A stretch of DNA of 64,000 nt from BP-464 sp045805505. GTDB taxonomy: Bacteria > Actinomycetota > Thermoleophilia > Solirubrobacterales > Solirubrobacteraceae. The notes under the pieces were generated by a model. It was not told where the DNA came from and searched no databases. It saw nothing but the letters and a program-made list of their open reading frames with translations. The stretch covers positions 1 through 64,000 of the forward strand of contig JBJMLA010000086.1 in NCBI GenBank assembly GCA_045805505.1, in the 5' to 3' direction. Below are positions 53,330-62,401 of this stretch, piece after piece. Numbering within the stretch: the stretch's first letter is position 1; each line of letters opens with the position of its first letter. A program made the translations under genes and the position numbers.

Positions 53330-53980
53330 TTACGCGGTGATCGCGCGGGACTGCAGGTGCACGCCGACCTTGCGCTTGACGCGCTGGAGGGCGTTGTCGA
53401 CGGTCTTGGCGTCGCAGTCGATGAGGCCGGCGATCTCCTCGTAGGAGCGGCCGTCGAGGTAGAGGGCCAGCACGCGGGACTCGAGCTCGGAGAGCGCGGT
53501 CGAGAGGCAGCCGACCAGCGCCTGCAGCTCCTCGGAGCTGATGACCTGGTTGACCGGGTCGTGGACCGTGGGGCCCGGGATGACGTCCTCGAGCGTCGGC
53601 TCGCCCTCGCCGGCGTTCGACGAGGGGCTCGCCGAGAAGGAGACGTACTGGTTGAGCGGCGTGTGCTTGTTGCGCGTCGCCGTCTTGACCGCCGTGATGA
53701 TCTGCCGCGTGATGCAGAGCTCGGCGAAGTTGCGGAAGGACGACTCCCGGTCCGTGCGGTAGTCGCGCACGGCCTTGTAGAGACCGACCAGGCCTTCCTG
53801 GATGAGATCGTCGGAGTCGCCTCCGGCCAGGAAGTACGACGAGGCCTTCAGGCGGACGAAGCCGTAGTACCGGCGAACGATCCTGTCGTACGCGGTGGCG
53901 TCACCCTGCTTCGCCAAGGCGATCAGGTAGCCATCCTCGACCTGAACTTGACCCTGAGACTGTGCGGAGATCCGCGCCAT
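53330..53980 (-). CDS. SigH-like (sigma-70 family) RNA polymerase sigma factor
   Basis: 216 aa. DGYLIALAKQGDATAYDRIVRRYYGFVRLKASSYFLAGGDSDDLIQEGLVGLYKAVRDYRTDRESSFRNFAELCITRQIITAVKTATRNKHTPLN is region 2 of Bacillus SigH-type factors; LSTALSELESRVLALYLDGRSYEEIAGLIDCDAKTVDNALQRVKRKV is region 4. ATG 53980 is supported by GGGGAGG nine bases upstream; GTG 54004 would add eight residues. SigH-like factors control stationary phase or development. Structured 5' leader (hairpins 54005-54021 and 54085-54107). Confidence 0.9.
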   Translation of the reverse strand: MARISAQSQGQVQVEDGYLIALAKQGDATAYDRIVRRYYGFVRLKASSYFLAGGDSDDLIQEGLVGLYKAVRDYRTDRESSFRNFAELCITRQIITAVKTATRNKHTPLNQYVSFSASPSSNAGEGEPTLEDVIPGPTVHDPVNQVISSEELQALVGCLSTALSELESRVLALYLDGRSYEEIAGLIDCDAKTVDNALQRVKRKVGVHLQSRAITA

Positions 53981-54004
53981 AGCAATGTCCTCCCCGGCGA
54001 CCAC

Positions 54005-54107
54005 GCCGGATCTGGTCCGGCATCAACCGGAACCGTTTCTTTGCCTGGCGGCGGACCCCTCCCAGGGCGCCGTCCTTATTCATTCCTGAGCTTTCCTCAA
54101 GCTCAGG
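54005..54107 (-). promoter_or_regulatory. Structured leader of the SigH-like gene
   Basis: The 169 bp between rlmB and the sigma gene hold two stems: CCTGAGCTT / AAGCTCAGG (54085-54107, 9 bp, 5-nt loop) and GCCGGA / TCCGGC (54005-54021). The first could be the rlmB terminator or part of the sigma leader; the second is next to the ribosome binding site. No riboswitch class is recognised. Confidence 0.45.
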
Positions 54108-54149
54108 TCCACCGTTCGACCGGGAGTTTCCATATTCGCGCCCCCCATG

Positions 54150-54826
54150 TCAAGCGCGAGTTTTCTCCTGCAAGATCCCGTACATCAGCGCGGCGGCCGC
54201 CGCGGACACGTTCAGGGACGCCACGCGCCCCCGGATGGGCAGCGCGATCAGCTCGTCGCAGGCCTTGGCCACCCGCGGGCGCAGGCCCTTGCCCTCGGCG
54301 CCCAGCACGAGCACCAGCCCCCCGCTGTAGTCGCCCTGTGCGTACGGCCGGCCCTCCGCCGCGGCGCCGTAGCACCAGCAGCCGAGCTTCTTGGCGTCCT
54401 CGAGGAAGTCGGCGAGGTTGCGCACGCGCGCGATGCGCAGGTGCTCGACCGCGCCGGCCGACGCCTTGCACGCCGCGGGCGTGACCTCGGCGCTGCGGCG
54501 CTCGGGCAGGATCAGCCCCGTGGCGCCCGCGCACTCGGCCGTCCGGGCGATCGCGCCGAGGTTCTGCACGTCGGTGACCTCGTCGAGGGCCACGAGGAAC
54601 GGCTCGTCGGGGGCCAGAAGCTCGCCCGCCGAGACGTAGGGATAGCCGACGGTCTCGGCGCACACGCCCTGATGCCCGTCGCTGCCGGCCTTGGTCGTCA
54701 GCCAGTCGCCGTCGGCGAGCTGCGCGCCCGGGAACTCCGCGGCGGCGCCCTTGGTGGCCCAGATCGTCGAGACGGGCCGCCGCCCGGCCGCCAGCAGCTC
54801 CCGGACCGGCTGGCGCCCGTAGACGA

Positions 54827-54830
<4 letters not shown>
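54150..54830 (-). CDS. rlmB: 23S rRNA (guanosine-2'-O-)-methyltransferase, RlmB/TrmH family
   Basis: 226 aa, GTG overlapping the cysS stop (GTGA). IVYGRQPVRELLAAGRRPV is the substrate-binding N-terminal domain; the SPOUT domain shows PFLVALDEVTDVQNLGAIARTAECAGATGLILPERRSAEVTPAACKASAGAVEHL, LVLVLGAEGKGLRPRVAKACDELIALPIRGRVASLNVSAAAAALMYGI (motifs 1-3 with the knot). It 2'-O-methylates 23S rRNA. cysS-rlmB is a common actinobacterial pair. Confidence 0.93.
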
Positions 54831-56164
<1,334 letters not shown>

Positions 56165-56231
56165 GGACGGCGCAGGCTATCCCGCAAACAGCGGGTATTC
56201 CGACGCTCACATATCTGGGTAGGTCAGTACT

Positions 56232-57494
56232 GTGCCCCACCAGTTGCCCGGCCCCGCCCCTCACGCCGGCCGCCTCGCGCTCGTCGAGGACGCCTTCAGG
56301 ACGCTTGCCGATCGTTACCTCGGAGCCGAACGCGGCTTCGACGCGAGCTACCGCGTCGTCCTCGGGGACGTCGGCCACACGTGGGAGGTCCGCTGCACCG
56401 AGCACGGAGCCCGCGTGCGCAAGGGCGTCACGTCGCGCCGCCCGGACGTCACGATCGGCACCGACGCCGAGACCTGGCTGCAGCTGCGCCAGGGCGAGCT
56501 GTCGGGCATCGAGGCCTTCAGCCAGCGCCGGCTCTACGCCCGCGGCGATCTCGATCTGGCCGTCGGCTTTGAGGGCATGTGGCGCCTGCCGTCGGGCCGC
56601 CCGCCGCTGCTGCGGATGCACAACGTCCGCCTCCCCGGCCGGACCGTCTCCACGCTCACCATGGGCGAGGACGGCCCCGACGTCCTGCTGCTGCACGGCC
56701 TCGGCGGCACCAAGAGCTCGTTCTTCGACACCGCCGCCGCGCTGAGCCGCGACGGCTACCGCGTCCACGCGCTGGACTTCCCCGGCTTCGGCGGCTCCAG
56801 CAAGCCGGCCACCGCGCCCTACAGCGCCCGCTGGTTCGCCGAGACGGTCGCCGGCGTGATGGACACGCTCGAGATCGACCGCGCCCACCTGGTCGGCAAC
56901 TCCATGGGCGGCCGCGTCGCGCTCGAGGTCGGCATGCGCTTCCCCGATCGCGTCCGCGCGCTCGGCCTCCTGTGTCCCGCCGTCGCGTTCATCAAGCGCG
57001 ACTTCCACCCGATCATCCGCATGGCGCGCCCCGAGTTCGGGCTGCTGCCGCACCGCTTCACGCGCGGCATGGTCGCCGGGCAGTTCTGGTCGATGTTCGG
57101 CGATCCCGACGCCGTCGACCCGGCCGTCGCCGACGTCGCCGTCGACGAGTTCCAGCGCATCTACTCGAGCGCCGGGGCCCGCTACGCCTTCCTCTGCGCC
57201 GCGCGCAACATCTACCTCGACAAGCCCTACGGCCACGGCGGCTTCTACTCGCGGCTCGCCGAGCTCGAGGCGCCGGCGCTGTTCGTCTGGGGCAGCCAGG
57301 ACCCGCTGATCCCGGCGGCGTTCAAGCGCCACGTCGCCCGCTGGCTGCCCGGCGCCGAGCAGATCGTGCTCGACGGCTGCGGCCACGTCCCGCAGGTCGA
57401 GCGTCCCGAGCAGACCAACGGCCTGCTCACGCGCTTCCTCGCGCGCGCCGACGGGGTCGGCGCACCGGCGCGCCTGCGGCGCATCGCCGCGTAA
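56232..57494 (+). CDS. SCP2-like domain fused to alpha/beta hydrolase
   Basis: 420 aa, GTG start. Residues ~15-125 resemble an SCP2 sterol-carrier domain (VVLGDVGHTWEVRCTEHGARVRKGVTSRRPDVTIGTDAETWLQLRQGELSGIEAFSQRRLYARGDLDLAVGFEGMW). Residues ~145-400 are an alpha/beta hydrolase: DVLLLHGLGGTKSSFFD, LVGNSMGGRVALEVG, FVWGSQDPLIP and DGCGHVPQVERP complete the site. The fusion could present a bound lipid to the hydrolase. First of three genes: hydrolase, acyltransferase, SRPBCC. Confidence 0.85.
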   Translation: MPHQLPGPAPHAGRLALVEDAFRTLADRYLGAERGFDASYRVVLGDVGHTWEVRCTEHGARVRKGVTSRRPDVTIGTDAETWLQLRQGELSGIEAFSQRRLYARGDLDLAVGFEGMWRLPSGRPPLLRMHNVRLPGRTVSTLTMGEDGPDVLLLHGLGGTKSSFFDTAAALSRDGYRVHALDFPGFGGSSKPATAPYSARWFAETVAGVMDTLEIDRAHLVGNSMGGRVALEVGMRFPDRVRALGLLCPAVAFIKRDFHPIIRMARPEFGLLPHRFTRGMVAGQFWSMFGDPDAVDPAVADVAVDEFQRIYSSAGARYAFLCAARNIYLDKPYGHGGFYSRLAELEAPALFVWGSQDPLIPAAFKRHVARWLPGAEQIVLDGCGHVPQVERPEQTNGLLTRFLARADGVGAPARLRRIAA

Positions 57495-57503
57495 GATCGC
57501 CCC

Positions 57504-58478
57504 ATGGCCGAAGCGCCCATCGCTTCCCACGACCACGCCCGCAACGGGCACAGCAAGAACGGCCTGAACGGGTCGCTGCCCGACGACGCGCACGACGAGC
57601 CCGCCGGCTCGGGCGGCGCCGGGCTGGCCGGTCTGGCGACCAAGGCCCTCGGCGCCCTGGCGGGCGCGGTCAGCAGCCGGATCCCGGTCGCCGACCTCGA
57701 CGAGCGCGATCCCGACTACATCCGCGAGCGGCTCCCGGGCCTGTGGCTACTGTCGAGCCTGTACTTCCGCGGCGAGGTCCGCGGCCTGGGCAACATCCCC
57801 GAGGAGGGGCCGGTCCTGCTGGTCGGCAACCACTCGGGCGGCAACCTCACGCCCGACACCAACGTCTTCACGCTGGCCTTCTGCGCGTACTTCGGCGTCG
57901 AGCGGCGCTTCTACCAGCTGGCCCACAACCTCGTGCTCTCGATGCCGGGCCTGGGCATGCTGCGCAAGTTCGGCACCGTGGCCGCGTCGCCCGAGAACAT
58001 GCGCAAGGCGCTCGACAGCGGCGCCGCGCTGCTCGTCTACCCGGGCGGTGACTACGAGGTCCACCGGCCGTCGTGGGAGGGCAACCGGGTCGACTTCAAC
58101 GGCCGCAAGGGCTTCATCCGCCAGGCGCTGCGCCACGACGTGCCGATCGTCCCCGTGGTCTCGGTGGGCGGCCAGGAGACGGCGCTGTTCCTGTCGCGCG
58201 GCGAGGGCCTCGCGCGGGCGCTGATGCTCGACAAGTTCTTCCGGCTGAAGGTCCTGCCGATCTCGATCGCCGCGCCCTGGGGCCTGAACGTCGGCGACAT
58301 GATGGGCCACATCCCGCTGCCGGCCAAGATCACCGTCGAGGTGCTGCCGCCGATCCACCTGCGTGAGGAGTTCGGCGAGGATCCCGACGTCGACGAGATC
58401 TACGACCACGTCCTGCGCCTGATGCAGGACACCCTCGACGCGCTGGCCGCCGAGCGGCGCTACCCGGTGGTCGGATGA
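57504..58478 (+). CDS. PlsC-like lysophospholipid/glycerolipid acyltransferase
   Basis: 324 aa, 9 bp after the hydrolase. A ~70-residue polar N-terminus precedes the acyltransferase core: PGLWLLSSLYFRGEVRGLGNIPEEGPVLLVGNHSGGNLTPDTNVF (HX4-like: NHSGG then D six residues on, a variant of HX4D), LLVYPGGDYEVHRPSWEGNRVDFNGRKGFIRQALRHDVPIVPVVSVG. The DPG/EGTR motif is PGGD-type, as in the diacylglycerol/wax acyltransferase-like branch. Likely acts on glycerolipids at the membrane. Confidence 0.87.
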   Translation: MAEAPIASHDHARNGHSKNGLNGSLPDDAHDEPAGSGGAGLAGLATKALGALAGAVSSRIPVADLDERDPDYIRERLPGLWLLSSLYFRGEVRGLGNIPEEGPVLLVGNHSGGNLTPDTNVFTLAFCAYFGVERRFYQLAHNLVLSMPGLGMLRKFGTVAASPENMRKALDSGAALLVYPGGDYEVHRPSWEGNRVDFNGRKGFIRQALRHDVPIVPVVSVGGQETALFLSRGEGLARALMLDKFFRLKVLPISIAAPWGLNVGDMMGHIPLPAKITVEVLPPIHLREEFGEDPDVDEIYDHVLRLMQDTLDALAAERRYPVVG

Positions 58479-58966
58479 GGGTCGCGGCGCAGATCGACAT
58501 CTCGGCCTCGCCCGAGCAGGTCTGGGAGTTCATCACCGACCCCGAGCGGGTCCTGCACTTCATGAGCGGCGTGACGCGCTGGGAGTGCGCCGGCGACCAG
58601 CCGCGCGGCCTCGGCGCGCGCTACCGGATGCTCATGCGCGTCGGCTCCGCCGAGGTCGGCGGCGTCGTCGAGGTCACCGAGTTCGACGAGAACCGCGACA
58701 TGGCCTGGAACAGCGTCACGGGCATCGACCAGCGCGGGCGCTGGCGCGTGCGCAACCGCGGCAACGGCCGCACCCATGTCGAGTTCCGCCTCTCCTACGG
58801 CGTCGCCGGCGCGGGCGTCCTGGGCTGGCTGTCCGAGCGCTTCTCGGCTCCCACGGTCCAGGGCAACATCCGGCGCTCGCTCCAGCAGCTCAAGCGCGCC
58901 GTCGAGCACGAGCAGCTGCGCCGCGCCGCCGCCGAGCGCCGCACCGCCCGCGCCACCGCAACCTGA
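58475..58966 (+). CDS. SRPBCC/START-like protein (polyketide-cyclase-like)
   Basis: 163 aa, ATG overlapping the acyltransferase stop (ATGA). RVAAQIDISASPEQVWEFITDPERVLHFMSGVTRWEC is the classic START-like entry, followed by MRVGSAEVGGVVEVTEFDENRDMAWNSVTGI and a basic, helical tail of ~35 residues. Binds a hydrophobic ligand. Its TGA lies in the palindrome at 58960-58986. Coupled translation suggests that it acts with the acyltransferase. Confidence 0.87.
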   Translation: MRVAAQIDISASPEQVWEFITDPERVLHFMSGVTRWECAGDQPRGLGARYRMLMRVGSAEVGGVVEVTEFDENRDMAWNSVTGIDQRGRWRVRNRGNGRTHVEFRLSYGVAGAGVLGWLSERFSAPTVQGNIRRSLQQLKRAVEHEQLRRAAAERRTARATAT

Positions 58967-58986
58967 AGGGACGGACCCTTAAGGTT
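58960..58986. repeat. Palindromic element, copy 4 (overlaps SRPBCC stop)
   Basis: AACCTGAAGGG and CCCTTAAGGTT form 11-bp arms with one mismatch around ACGGA. It shares the GGG...CCC core and the AACC/GGTT outer part with copy 2. The TGA of the SRPBCC gene is inside the left arm, and the response regulator GTG begins 10 bp after it. Confidence 0.75.
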
Positions 58987-58995
58987 CGGTGCTTC

Positions 58996-59697
58996 GTGCA
59001 CGCGGAGGGAACCCTCGACATCCTGCTGGTCGACGACGACGCGCCGCTGCGCGAGATGCTGTCGCGCTCGTTCACGCGCGAGGGGCACATCATCACCGCG
59101 GTCGCGAGCGGCGCGGAGGCCCTCGACCGCGCCGAGGGCGGCAGCTTCGACATCGTCCTGCTCGACGTCGCGCTGGGGCCGGGGCCGTCGGGCCATGACG
59201 TCTGCCGCACCCTGCGCTCGCGGCGCAACATGGTCCCGATCATCATGCTCACCGCGCTCGACAGCGAGGGCGACATCGTGCTGGGCCTCGAGGCGGGCGC
59301 CGACGACTACGTCACCAAGCCGTTCGGGCTCGCCGAGCTGCGCAGCCGGATCCGCGCGGTCATGCGCCGCGCCGGCGCCCGGGCCGGTGGCGAGGACGTC
59401 GTGAACATCGGCCCGGTCACGCTGGATCGCCGCAGCCGGATCGTCTCGCTCGACGGCCGCCCGGTGAAGCTGACCTTCAGCGAGCACGAGCTGCTCTCGT
59501 GCCTGATGGCGCGGCCGGGCAAGCTGCTCAACCGCCAGGAGCTGCTGCGCGCGATCTGGGGCGACAGCGCCTACCGCGACCCGCGCGCCATCGACGTCCA
59601 CATCCGCCACCTGCGCGAGAAGCTCGAGCCCTCCCCCGAGCAGCCGCAGCTGATCATCACCGTACGCGGCGCCGGCTACCGCTTCCGGGAGCCCTGA
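58996..59697 (+). CDS. OmpR-family response regulator
   Basis: 233 aa, GTG start. LDILLVDDDAPLREMLSRSF is the acidic pocket, D57 in DIVLLDVAL the phospho-acceptor and K108 in DYVTKPFG the conserved Lys. A winged-helix DNA-binding domain follows (LTFSEHELLSCLMARPGKLLNRQELLRAIWG...AIDVHIRHLREKL). The stop overlaps the sensor kinase start (TGATG). Its own start comes just after the palindrome, which may separate it from the lipid operon. Confidence 0.94.
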   Translation: MHAEGTLDILLVDDDAPLREMLSRSFTREGHIITAVASGAEALDRAEGGSFDIVLLDVALGPGPSGHDVCRTLRSRRNMVPIIMLTALDSEGDIVLGLEAGADDYVTKPFGLAELRSRIRAVMRRAGARAGGEDVVNIGPVTLDRRSRIVSLDGRPVKLTFSEHELLSCLMARPGKLLNRQELLRAIWGDSAYRDPRAIDVHIRHLREKLEPSPEQPQLIITVRGAGYRFREP

Positions 59698-61163
59698 TGT
59701 TCGGCCTGCGGCCGCGCCTGCTCGTCGCGCTGCTGGCCACCAGCCTCGTCACGCTGGGCGCCGCCGCGATCGTGCTGCTGCCGCCGCTGCGCGACCGCCT
59801 GCGCGCCGAGAGCGTGCGCTCCACGCGCACGGCCACCGAGGCCCAGATCCCGGGCATCAGCGACGCCCTGGCCAAGAAGGACTGCGGCGCGCTCGAGGAC
59901 CTGGTGTTCAACCTCGGCGACCAGGTCGCCGCGCTCGTCTACGTCGTCGACTCCACGGCCACCGCGCTGGCGGACCAGGGCCCGGCGGGCACCCTGATCT
60001 GCCCCGGCCTCAGCGAGGTCGACGCCCGCAACGACCTGCTCGTCCAGGACACCCTGACCACCGGAGTCGCTGCCGACCCGGTCATCAACGACGACGACCT
60101 CGAGATCGTCGTGCCCATCGGCCGCGACGACCGGACCACCGAGGCGGTCATCGTCCGCAAGCGCCTCAGCGACGTCTCGGGCGCGGTGTCCGAGGTCTAC
60201 CGCGCGTTCGGCAAGGCCGCGGTGATCGGCCTGGCCGCGGCGCTGATCCTCGGCCTGTTCCTGGCCACGACGCTCGTGCGCCGCCTCGGGCGGCTGCGCA
60301 ACGCGGCGCTGCGGGTGACCACCGAGGGCGCCGGAGCGCCGCGGCCCCAGGACGACGGCCGCGACGAGATCGGCGACCTGGCGCGCTCGTTCGCCGCGAT
60401 GCAGGGCGCGCTCCAGCGCCAGGAGGAGGCGCGCCGCGCGTTCGTGGCGACCGCCTCCCACGAGCTGCGCACGCCGCTGACGTCGCTGTCGGGGATGCTC
60501 GAGCTGCTCGACGAGGACCTCACCGAGGGTCGCCTGGACATCGCCGACGCGCACCTGCAGATCACCGCCGCGCGCGGCGAGCTGCGGCGCCTGGGCAACC
60601 TCGCGGCCGAGCTGCTCGACCTCAGCCGCCTGGACGCCGGCGTGCCGCTGCGCAGCGAGCCGGTGGAGTTGGGCGAGCTCACGCGCGCCGTGGCCTCGGA
60701 GTTCGAGCAGCGGGCGCGCGAGCTCGGGGTCTCGATCGAGGTCGTCCCGCCGATCGGCCCGTGCTGGGCCAAGGGCGACCCGGGCGCCGTCGCGCGGATC
60801 CTGCGGATCCTCGTCGACAACGCGCTGCGCTTCTCTCCCCCGCGCGAGCCGATCCGGCTCGAGGCGCACTACAGCGGCGAGCGCGCGGTGGTCGAGGTCT
60901 CCGACCGCGGGCCGGGCGTGCCGGCGAGCGAGCACGAGCTCATCTTCCAGCGGTTCCAGCGCGGCAGCCGCACGGGCGGCGAGGGCGGCTTCGGCCTCGG
61001 CCTGGCCATCGGGCGTGAGCTGGCGGTCAAGCTCGGCGGAACGCTCGAGCTGCGCGAGCCCGACCGGATCCACCCGGGCGCGTGGTTCGCCTGCGAGCTG
61101 CCGATCGAGCTGCCGGCCGGCGGCGCGGCGGAGGCGAGCTCCACCGGCGCCGCCGTCGGCTAG
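59697..61163 (+). CDS. Sensor histidine kinase (HAMP-HisKA-HATPase)
   Basis: 488 aa. Two membrane helices (~8-28 and ~174-195) enclose a ~145-residue extracytoplasmic sensor. A HAMP domain follows (~195-250), then H255 in TASHELRTPL, the N box RILRILVDNALRFSPP, G1 VSDRGPGVP and G2 GGEGGFGLGLAI. It should autophosphorylate and pass phosphate to the adjacent regulator. The sensor holds two cysteines (KDCGAL, LICPGL) that could pair. Ligand unknown. Confidence 0.93.
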   Translation: MFGLRPRLLVALLATSLVTLGAAAIVLLPPLRDRLRAESVRSTRTATEAQIPGISDALAKKDCGALEDLVFNLGDQVAALVYVVDSTATALADQGPAGTLICPGLSEVDARNDLLVQDTLTTGVAADPVINDDDLEIVVPIGRDDRTTEAVIVRKRLSDVSGAVSEVYRAFGKAAVIGLAAALILGLFLATTLVRRLGRLRNAALRVTTEGAGAPRPQDDGRDEIGDLARSFAAMQGALQRQEEARRAFVATASHELRTPLTSLSGMLELLDEDLTEGRLDIADAHLQITAARGELRRLGNLAAELLDLSRLDAGVPLRSEPVELGELTRAVASEFEQRARELGVSIEVVPPIGPCWAKGDPGAVARILRILVDNALRFSPPREPIRLEAHYSGERAVVEVSDRGPGVPASEHELIFQRFQRGSRTGGEGGFGLGLAIGRELAVKLGGTLELREPDRIHPGAWFACELPIELPAGGAAEASSTGAAVG

Positions 61164-61167
61164 CGGA

Positions 61168-61437
61168 CTACTTGGCGGCGGGAACTTCCTCGACGTTGCC
61201 GTCGTCGTCGACGACCTTGTAGCTCGTCTCGGTGATGCCGTCGACGCCGGTGACCTTGCAGGTGAACGTCGCACCCTTGTCGGTGTTGACGTCGGACGGG
61301 CAGTCGACCTTTGCGCCGGGGTAGGCGCGCTGGATGGAATCGCTGACGGACTTCTCGAGATCCTTGGTCTCGTCGCCACAGGCGGCGAGGCCGAGCCCGA
61401 GGGCCGGCAGGGTCAACAGCAGGGCAAAGCGGTGCAC
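61168..61437 (-). CDS. Small DUF4333-like lipoprotein
   Basis: 89 aa, GTG start with AAGGAGTC in front. Signal and lipobox RFALLLTLPALGLGLAAC, so Cys22 is lipidated. The mature ~65 residues, ETKDLEKSVSDSIQRAYPGAKVDCPSDVNTDKGATFTCKVTGVDG, have a pair of cysteines and the CPSDV-KGATFTC pattern of DUF4333, a small extracellular actinobacterial domain with no known activity. Convergent with the sensor kinase. Confidence 0.8.
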   Translation of the reverse strand: MHRFALLLTLPALGLGLAACGDETKDLEKSVSDSIQRAYPGAKVDCPSDVNTDKGATFTCKVTGVDGITETSYKVVDDDGNVEEVPAAK

Positions 61438-61469
61438 GTACAGACTCCTTGTTGGTGTGGGGACGAACC

Positions 61470-62399
61470 CTAGGCGGCTTCGGCCGGCTGTGCGCGCAGA
61501 GCAGCGCGCGCGGTGGCGAGCCCCCCGTAGCGCGAGAGCAGCAGGACGAGGCCGACGAGGGTGATGGGAACGAAGAGGACGAAGCGCACGAGCACCACGT
61601 AGGGCAGGGCCACGGCGGACGAGCCCGCCCCGGCCAGGCGCACGCCGAGGACCACGGCCGCGTCGAAGGTGCCGATGTAGCCGGGCGCGGCGGGGACCAT
61701 CGCGGCGATGTTGGCCAGCGCCATGACGTACATGCCGTCCGACAGGCTCAGCGGCACGCCGGCGACCTTGCCGAGCACCGCGTACACGCCACCCTCGGCC
61801 AGCCACAGGAAGGCCGACAGCGCCAGGAGCGCGCCGCCGCGCGGGCTCAGCAGCTCGCGGCTCGGCGCCAGCAGTCCCGCGATCAGTCCGCGCAGCCGCG
61901 GCGCCAGGACCAGCGCGACGACCACGACGAGCGCCATCCCCGCGGCGACCAGGGCGAGCGTCGTCGAGGACAGCCCCAGCGGCAGGTCGCCGGCCAGCAC
62001 GACGGCGGCGAAGACCAGCCCGAGCGCCAGCGCGTCGAGCAGGCGCTCGGCGACCAGCGTGCCGAACGCGTGGCGGCGCGCGACCCCGCCGTGGTGGGCG
62101 GTGAGCATCGCCTTGAGGATGTCGCCGGCGCGGGCGGGCAGCGCGTTGTTGCCCATGTAGCCGACGGTCGTCAGCGCGTAGGCGTCGCGGCGGCTGCCGC
62201 GACGCACGAGGCGGAACCAGCGCTCGCCGCGCAGCAGCGTGGCCAGCAGGTACAGCGCGACCGCGGCAGACAAGGGGCCGACCGCCTCGTCGAACGAGGG
62301 CAGCTGCGGCATGTCCTGGCGGGAGAACCACCAGATCACGCCGGCGAGCGCCAGGACGCTGACCGCGGCCTGGAGCCCGAGCGCCCGGCCGCGGGTCAT
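61470..62399 (-). CDS. Lysylphosphatidylglycerol-synthase-TM/UPF0104-like membrane protein (flippase-like)
   Basis: 309 aa, about eight membrane helices. Motifs include TVGYMGNNALPARAGDILKAMLTAHHGG, TLVAERLLDALALGLVFAA and AALVPAAPGYIGTFDAAVV-like LANIAAMVPAAPGYIGTFDAAVVLG, the pattern of the UPF0104/YbhN family, often placed in polysaccharide or lipid-linked sugar clusters. Two bp from the UGM-like gene stop, so one operon. Probably moves or flips a lipid-linked intermediate. Confidence 0.86.
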   Translation of the reverse strand: MTRGRALGLQAAVSVLALAGVIWWFSRQDMPQLPSFDEAVGPLSAAVALYLLATLLRGERWFRLVRRGSRRDAYALTTVGYMGNNALPARAGDILKAMLTAHHGGVARRHAFGTLVAERLLDALALGLVFAAVVLAGDLPLGLSSTTLALVAAGMALVVVVALVLAPRLRGLIAGLLAPSRELLSPRGGALLALSAFLWLAEGGVYAVLGKVAGVPLSLSDGMYVMALANIAAMVPAAPGYIGTFDAAVVLGVRLAGAGSSAVALPYVVLVRFVLFVPITLVGLVLLLSRYGGLATARAALRAQPAEAA

Positions 62400-62401
62400 C
62401 C

